From: DATDRQ01 sp035291645
GTDB taxonomy: Bacteria; Chloroflexota; Anaerolineae; Anaerolineales; UBA4823
Length of the DNA: 7,640 bases
Direction: 5' to 3'
Assembly (NCBI GenBank): GCA_035291645.1
Contig: DATDRQ010000345.1
Coordinates: 1-7,640 of the forward strand
The notes beneath the pieces are model-generated. The model made no database searches. It was given only the letters and a program-made list of their open reading frames with translations, and was not told where the DNA came from. This document shows positions 4,150-7,640 of this stretch, one piece after another (the stretch's first letter is position 1; the number at the start of each line of letters is the position of its first letter). A program made the position numbers and the translations under genes.

Positions 4150-4776
4150 ATGCCGGGTAGACTAAAATGGCTGCTGATCGGGCTGCTCGCCTTCGGCGTG
4201 TTCGGCGTGGCGCAGGCGGTGCTGGAGGAATTTCTTTACGTCCCCGTCACCATGCGCGTCTTCGGCGCCACCCCCACGCCCACCATCGTGCCGGGCGTCT
4301 ACATCACGACGGTCAATTTCGACCCGCCCGGCAATCCGCTGGATGAGTACGTGGCAATCACGAACTTCCTGGGTACGCGGGTCGATCTAACCGAGTGGAC
4401 GGTGAGCGACGAGAATAAGAACATCTGCACGATCGGGGAGACCTCGCCCAGCGGTCTGTACACTTTATACGACGACGCCGAACTGTGGCTATGGACCAGG
4501 GACGGCGTGCCGGAGGTGGGTGTAGGCGATCACGACAACCTATACTGCGCCTTTACCCAGCCGATCTGGAACGACCACGGCGACCGGGTTTATCTCAGGG
4601 ACCAGAATGGCGATCTGATCGACGATTTCGCCTACGGCTCGGCCAGCCGGGGTGCGGCCCCGGCCCTGGGGGCGACTCCCCCACCCCCGGCGCCGCCGTC
4701 CTCGGCACCGCCATCCCCGGCGCTCACCCCCAGCCCGACCCCGTCCCTCCATGATTCCCCCCGGCTGAAGCCTTGA
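4150..4776 (+). CDS. Secreted lamin-tail-domain (LTD) protein C with Pro-rich tail
   Basis: A 208-residue protein, more diverged from A and B. The signal peptide is RLK, then WLLIGLLAFGVFGVAQA, with probable cleavage after A23; EEFLYVPV is the counterpart of the YYFPL motif. The Thr/Pro linker is reduced to TPTPTIVP (41-48). The LTD spans about 50-162: NPLDEYVAITN (62-72), EWTVSDENKN, ELWLWTRDG, PIWNDHGDRVYLRDQNGD (138-155), then LIDDFAYG, a typical LTD end that A and B lack. The Cys pair differs: C93 and C133, with Arg where A and B have the first Cys. A Pro/Ala/Ser-rich tail (171-198) follows, perhaps a wall-spanning segment; there is no LPXTG or membrane anchor. No clear ribosome binding site precedes 4150, so translation is probably coupled to B. 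The terminator stem overlaps its last codons. Confidence 0.8.
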   Translation: MPGRLKWLLIGLLAFGVFGVAQAVLEEFLYVPVTMRVFGATPTPTIVPGVYITTVNFDPPGNPLDEYVAITNFLGTRVDLTEWTVSDENKNICTIGETSPSGLYTLYDDAELWLWTRDGVPEVGVGDHDNLYCAFTQPIWNDHGDRVYLRDQNGDLIDDFAYGSASRGAAPALGATPPPPAPPSSAPPSPALTPSPTPSLHDSPRLKP

Positions 4777-4807
4777 CTCCGGCTCTCACTCCGGACTCGA
4801 GGCTTTT
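4768..4807 (+). terminator. Intrinsic terminator overlapping the stop codon of LTD gene C
   Basis: AAGCCTTGA (4768-4776) pairs with TCGAGGCTT (4797-4805) with one G-U pair. After one C-C mismatch, TCCGG (4778-4782) pairs with CCGGA (4791-4795). The loop is CTCTCACT and TTTT falls at 4804-4807. The TGA stop of gene C is inside the left arm, so ribosomes ending on C would cover the stem. Confidence 0.7.
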
Positions 4808-4890
4808 GCCGGATTGGTATTCCCCGCGGATCGCCGGCTATCTGATTTGATAAACCGGGTCGGTTAAACCATAAATGTGATAATTAGTAC
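4808..4890. other. Short intergenic region before the repeat-protein promoter
   Basis: AT-leaning sequence between the terminator of gene C and the next promoter. It contains only weak pairings (GCCGG 4808-4812 with CCGGC 4834-4838; AACC/GGTT near 4854-4866). No gene or clear operator is seen. Confidence 0.4.
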
Positions 4891-4918
4891 TTGACTCCTA
4901 TTGTTTCTCCTCTATAAT
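4891..4918 (+). promoter_or_regulatory. Consensus-like promoter of the large repeat protein
   Basis: TTGACT (4891-4896) and TATAAT (4913-4918) have a 16-bp spacer. The predicted start is near 4925, about 170 bases before the ATG at 5095. The hexamers are the best plus-strand promoter match after the toxin-antitoxin one. Confidence 0.8.
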
Positions 4919-4924
4919 AGATAT

Positions 4925-5094
4925 AGAATAAAAGATTCGAAATTGGGCGGCGATGATCCGATCCCTTGCATTGGTCGCTAACCTGCGTTCATCTGAGGGG
5001 TAAGGGGATTGGGGAGCCAATAGCGAAACCGGCCCGGCGGGCCGGTTTGTCTATTTAACTCGATAATTTCGTTTCCACAGGGAAGGGAGATTCT
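4925..5094 (+). promoter_or_regulatory. Long structured 5' leader, candidate cis-regulatory RNA
   Basis: A 10-bp hairpin AAACCGGCCC / GGGCCGGTTT (5026-5035 with 5039-5048, loop GGC) sits 46 bases before the start codon and is followed by GTCTATTTAAC, terminator-like but with a poor T-run. Upstream segments can pair over distance: CCGATCCCTT (4958-4967) with AAGGGGATTGG (5002-5012), ATTGG (4970-4974) with CCAAT (5017-5021), and TCGCTA (4975-4980) with TAGCGA (5021-5026). These cross each other, so they are either a pseudoknot or alternative folds, and the last one competes with the base of the hairpin. I cannot match it to a known riboswitch class. Confidence 0.45.
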
Positions 5095-7640
5095 ATGAAA
5101 CGCAATCGCTTCTTCGTCGTTGGTTCAGTTGTGGTCCTATTGTTCGTCTCGGTGCTCGCCGCCCGGGCGGTGCTGGCGGAGGACGCCGGGCCGCCGTCCG
5201 GGAAGGGCATCCCTCCGATCGTCCTGGACGATAACCCGGACTGTGGAGACGCCGGGTATGGCTTCGGCTTTAAGGTCAATGGCGACGATAATGGTATATA
5301 CTACCTGACCGCTACCTACGGATCGCTGACCGGCGGCGCGCCCTCCGACCCCGGCAACTCGATCACCATTTCCAACAGCAACGGTACGACCTTCGACTGG
5401 TCGGCCACGCTGGGCATCGACGCGGTGATCGTCAAGGGCGGCAACAACGCTAACCTGTACGAATACGATCCGGAAGAGACCAGCGACAGCGGCCTGCACC
5501 CGCCGATCAACAGCAACACCGGGCAGCCCTACGGCATCAGCCATATCGAATTCTGCTACGACTACGAGGTGGTAGTCAGCAAGACCGCCGAGACGGCCTT
5601 CACCCGCACCTACAACTGGACTATCACCAAGGCGGTCGTGCCGGACGAGCACTGGCTGTTCGCCGGGGGCAGCGCCGATTCGACCTACGGGGTCAACGTC
5701 AGCAAGACCGGCTACACCGACAGCGGCTGGGCGGTCAGCGGGACGATCACCATCCATAACCCGACCCCGTTCGATGTGCTGGTCAGCGTCAGCGATGTCG
5801 TCTCGCCGGCTATCGGGGCAACCGTCGCCTGCCCGGCATCTGCCATCGTAGCCGGTGGGACGCTGGTCTGTACCTACATCACGAGCCTGCCGGACGGCGC
5901 AGCGCGCACCAACACCGCCACGGTATCGGTGACGACGCCGGCGTACGTGGGCGGGGGAACAGCGACTGCCGCGGTCACCTTCGGCGACCCGACCACCGAG
6001 GTCAACGCTACGATTAACGTGCAGGATGTCTTCGACGGCGCGCCCAAAGCCCTGGGCTCAACCAGCGTGACCCATACCTTCACCTACCCGCGGACATTCA
6101 CCTGCCCGACCGACGCCAGCCTGTTTGTCGACGGGTTCTACTCCTTCACGAAAAACAACACCGCCAGCATCGTCGAGACCGGTCAATCGGCCAACGCCTC
6201 GGTGGAGGTCAACTGCTACGCCCCGATCGTGAGCAAAGACGCCCACACCTCACTGACCCGCACCTGGAACTGGGAGATCAGCAAGGACGTCGACCCTGAC
6301 GAGCACTGGCTGTTCGCCGGGGAGGACGACGACTCGACCTACACCGTTTCAGTGGACAAGACCGGCTCCACCGACAGCGATTGGGCGGTAGAAGGTGCCA
6401 TCACGGTCTACAACCCGCACCCGACGGCTGCCATGACCGTCGCCTTGAGCGACGTGATCACCCCGGGCGATATCGCTGCGGTACTGGACTGCGGCGGATC
6501 GCTGGAGGTCCAGCCGCTCAGCAGCGCCACCTGCGGCTACAGCGCCGACCTGCCAAACGCGGACGAGCGCGACAACACCGCCACCGCGGCACTGAATGGG
6601 GCTTCCTTCAGCGGAGCGGCGGATGTCGAGTTCGATGACCCTGAGATCACCGAAGAGGACGAGGAGATCACCGTCACCGACACTTTCATGGGGACCACCA
6701 CCCAGCTGGGTACGGCGACGGACGACCATACCTTCCCGGTTTACGACCGGACCTTCGCCTGCTCGGATGACCCGGATGACTACACCGCTGGCGCCTACTC
6801 CTACCAGAGGCAGAACACCGCCGAAATCGTCGAGACCGGGCAAACCGACAGCGAAACGGTGACCGTGCATTGCTACGCCCCGGTAGTCAGCAAGACTGCC
6901 GACCCGTCCTACACCCGCACCTACGAATGGGAGTTGGATAAGAGCGGCGACCAGTCGAACCTGACCCTGGCGCTCGGGCAGTCCTTCCTGGTCAACTACA
7001 CCGTCACCGTAGACGTCTCAGGTACCTCGGACGATGACTTCGGAGTGAGCGGAGAGATCAAGGTCGCGAACCTCCACCCAAGCGCAGCCATGAACGTGAC
7101 CATCTCCGACAGCCTGGCGGGAGCTTCCAACCTGGTGATCGACTGCGGCGGCGGGCCGGGCGACACCTCGCTCACCGTCCCGGCAGGTGATGACTCCTCC
7201 TGCGATTACAGCGCCGCTCTGCCGGATAAGGCCGACCGCACCAACTACGCCACCGCCACCCTGAACGGGATCGACTTCACCGCCAGCAAGGCCTTCTCCT
7301 TCGGCGACCCCACCAGCGAGGTCGACGAGTGTATCCAGGTCGACGACGATAAGTACGGCAGCCTGGGCACCGCCTGCGCGGACGACTCCCCGAAGACCCT
7401 CCAATACAGCCTGACCGTCGGCCCGTACGAAGCCTGCGGCACCTACGAATTCACCAACACTGCCACCTTCGAGACCAACGACACCGGCGCCACAGGCGGC
7501 GACAGCTGGACGGTAATCGCCGATGTGCCCTGCCAGGGCTGCACCCTGACGATCGGCTACTGGAAGAACCACGCCGGTTTTGGCCCGCAGCCCGACATGG
7601 TCAGCGACCTGCTGCCGGTCTGGCTGGGCGCCCCCGGCGG
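5095..7640 (+). CDS. Large secreted tandem-repeat surface protein (3' partial)
   Basis: 848 codons are open to the window edge. The ATG at 5095 has AAGGGAG (5083-5089) upstream. Signal peptide: KRNR, hydrophobic 6-22, probable cleavage after A28 (AVLA/ED). Residues 31-153 form an N-terminal module with DAVIVKGGNNANLYEYDPEE (109-128) and YGISHIEFCYD (146-156), a pattern I know from many predicted surface proteins. Three repeats of about 220 residues follow (154-373, 374-592, 593-812), each opening with Cys-Tyr, then VSK and TRT..W, with NTAT, a DP-E stretch, LG, and in repeats 1 and 2 DEHWLFAG and VETGQ. Four Cys recur at matching positions. C813 onward begins a GCTLTIGYWKNHAGFG domain, usually C-terminal, cut by the window end after about 35 residues. 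The role is unknown; an extracellular adhesive or structural protein is likely (inference). It has its own promoter, after the LTD genes. Confidence 0.85.
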   Translation, partial: MKRNRFFVVGSVVVLLFVSVLAARAVLAEDAGPPSGKGIPPIVLDDNPDCGDAGYGFGFKVNGDDNGIYYLTATYGSLTGGAPSDPGNSITISNSNGTTFDWSATLGIDAVIVKGGNNANLYEYDPEETSDSGLHPPINSNTGQPYGISHIEFCYDYEVVVSKTAETAFTRTYNWTITKAVVPDEHWLFAGGSADSTYGVNVSKTGYTDSGWAVSGTITIHNPTPFDVLVSVSDVVSPAIGATVACPASAIVAGGTLVCTYITSLPDGAARTNTATVSVTTPAYVGGGTATAAVTFGDPTTEVNATINVQDVFDGAPKALGSTSVTHTFTYPRTFTCPTDASLFVDGFYSFTKNNTASIVETGQSANASVEVNCYAPIVSKDAHTSLTRTWNWEISKDVDPDEHWLFAGEDDDSTYTVSVDKTGSTDSDWAVEGAITVYNPHPTAAMTVALSDVITPGDIAAVLDCGGSLEVQPLSSATCGYSADLPNADERDNTATAALNGASFSGAADVEFDDPEITEEDEEITVTDTFMGTTTQLGTATDDHTFPVYDRTFACSDDPDDYTAGAYSYQRQNTAEIVETGQTDSETVTVHCYAPVVSKTADPSYTRTYEWELDKSGDQSNLTLALGQSFLVNYTVTVDVSGTSDDDFGVSGEIKVANLHPSAAMNVTISDSLAGASNLVIDCGGGPGDTSLTVPAGDDSSCDYSAALPDKADRTNYATATLNGIDFTASKAFSFGDPTSEVDECIQVDDDKYGSLGTACADDSPKTLQYSLTVGPYEACGTYEFTNTATFETNDTGATGGDSWTVIADVPCQGCTLTIGYWKNHAGFGPQPDMVSDLLPVWLGAPG
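5554..7530 (+). repeat. Three in-frame ~660-base coding repeats
   Basis: The units are 5554-6213, 6214-6870 and 6871-7530 (660, 657 and 660 bases). Each starts with TGCTAC encoding Cys-Tyr. Most similarity is at protein level, but units 1 and 2 share an identical 25-base block (5644-5668 and 6298-6322), encoding DEHWLFAG, that is replaced in unit 3. Units 2 and 3 share the CYAP.VSK opening and the AM.V..SD segment. Confidence 0.85.

Noticed and set aside
4949..4960. GGCGATGATCCG in the repeat-protein leader resembles the 5' part of the fluoride (crcB) riboswitch
   Set aside because: The CGCC that should close the first stem and the downstream CTGATG...CTCCT part are missing.
5137..7572. Several long Val/Gly-rich minus-strand frames (5137-5757, 6349-6870, 7018-7572)
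   Set aside because: They are GC-driven shadows of the large plus-strand repeat-protein gene, which has a signal peptide, ribosome binding site and repeated domains.

Overview
The window looks like a GC-rich bacterial chromosome segment, most likely from the Chloroflexota (Anaerolineae-like). This rests on three things: secreted proteins with Thr-Pro linkers and a 'YYFPL' motif just after the signal peptide, a short stand-alone LuxR-type regulator of a kind I associate with that phylum, and intergenic arrays built on GCGCCTTT and AACGTT units. No marker gene is present, so the assignment is an inference.

Layout. (1) Bases 1-130 hold the possible end of an upstream gene, followed by a strong hairpin. 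(2) Bases 214-1074 hold a complete type II toxin-antitoxin operon: a consensus promoter, a ribbon-helix-helix antitoxin (260-556), an overlapping PIN-domain VapC-like toxin (538-972) and an intrinsic terminator. (3) Bases 1075-1716 hold no convincing gene. They contain a GC-rich foldable stretch ending in a 12-bp hairpin, then two 8-bp-period tandem arrays. (4) A LuxR/GerE HTH regulator (2160-1717, minus strand) has a consensus promoter, and a 22-bp palindrome sits at its predicted start site. (5) On the plus strand are three secreted lamin-tail-domain (LTD) proteins: A (2468-3082), then B (3592-4143) and C (4150-4776). A and B are separated by a cluster of palindromic repeats; B and C are 6 bases apart. 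The terminator of C overlaps its own stop codon. (6) A consensus promoter (4891-4918) and a ~170-base foldable leader precede a large secreted repeat protein (5095 to the window end, incomplete). It has a signal peptide, an N-terminal 'VIVKGG' module, three ~220-residue Cys-marked repeats and the start of a 'GYWKNH' C-terminal domain.

How the parts may work together. Everything from 2468 onward encodes exported, probably surface-displayed or released proteins: three small LTD modules on Thr/Pro stalks and one large tandem-repeat protein. The LuxR-type regulator is divergent from the LTD genes, and the intervening ~150 bases carry two palindromes. LTD gene A has a good -10 but no recognisable -35, which would fit activator dependence. 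The idea that this regulator controls the exported proteins is inference from layout. The toxin-antitoxin operon looks like an independent unit.

The least explained items are the leader ahead of the repeat protein, the palindrome at the LuxR start site, and a sequence in the LuxR leader that nearly copies the 3' end of 16S rRNA.
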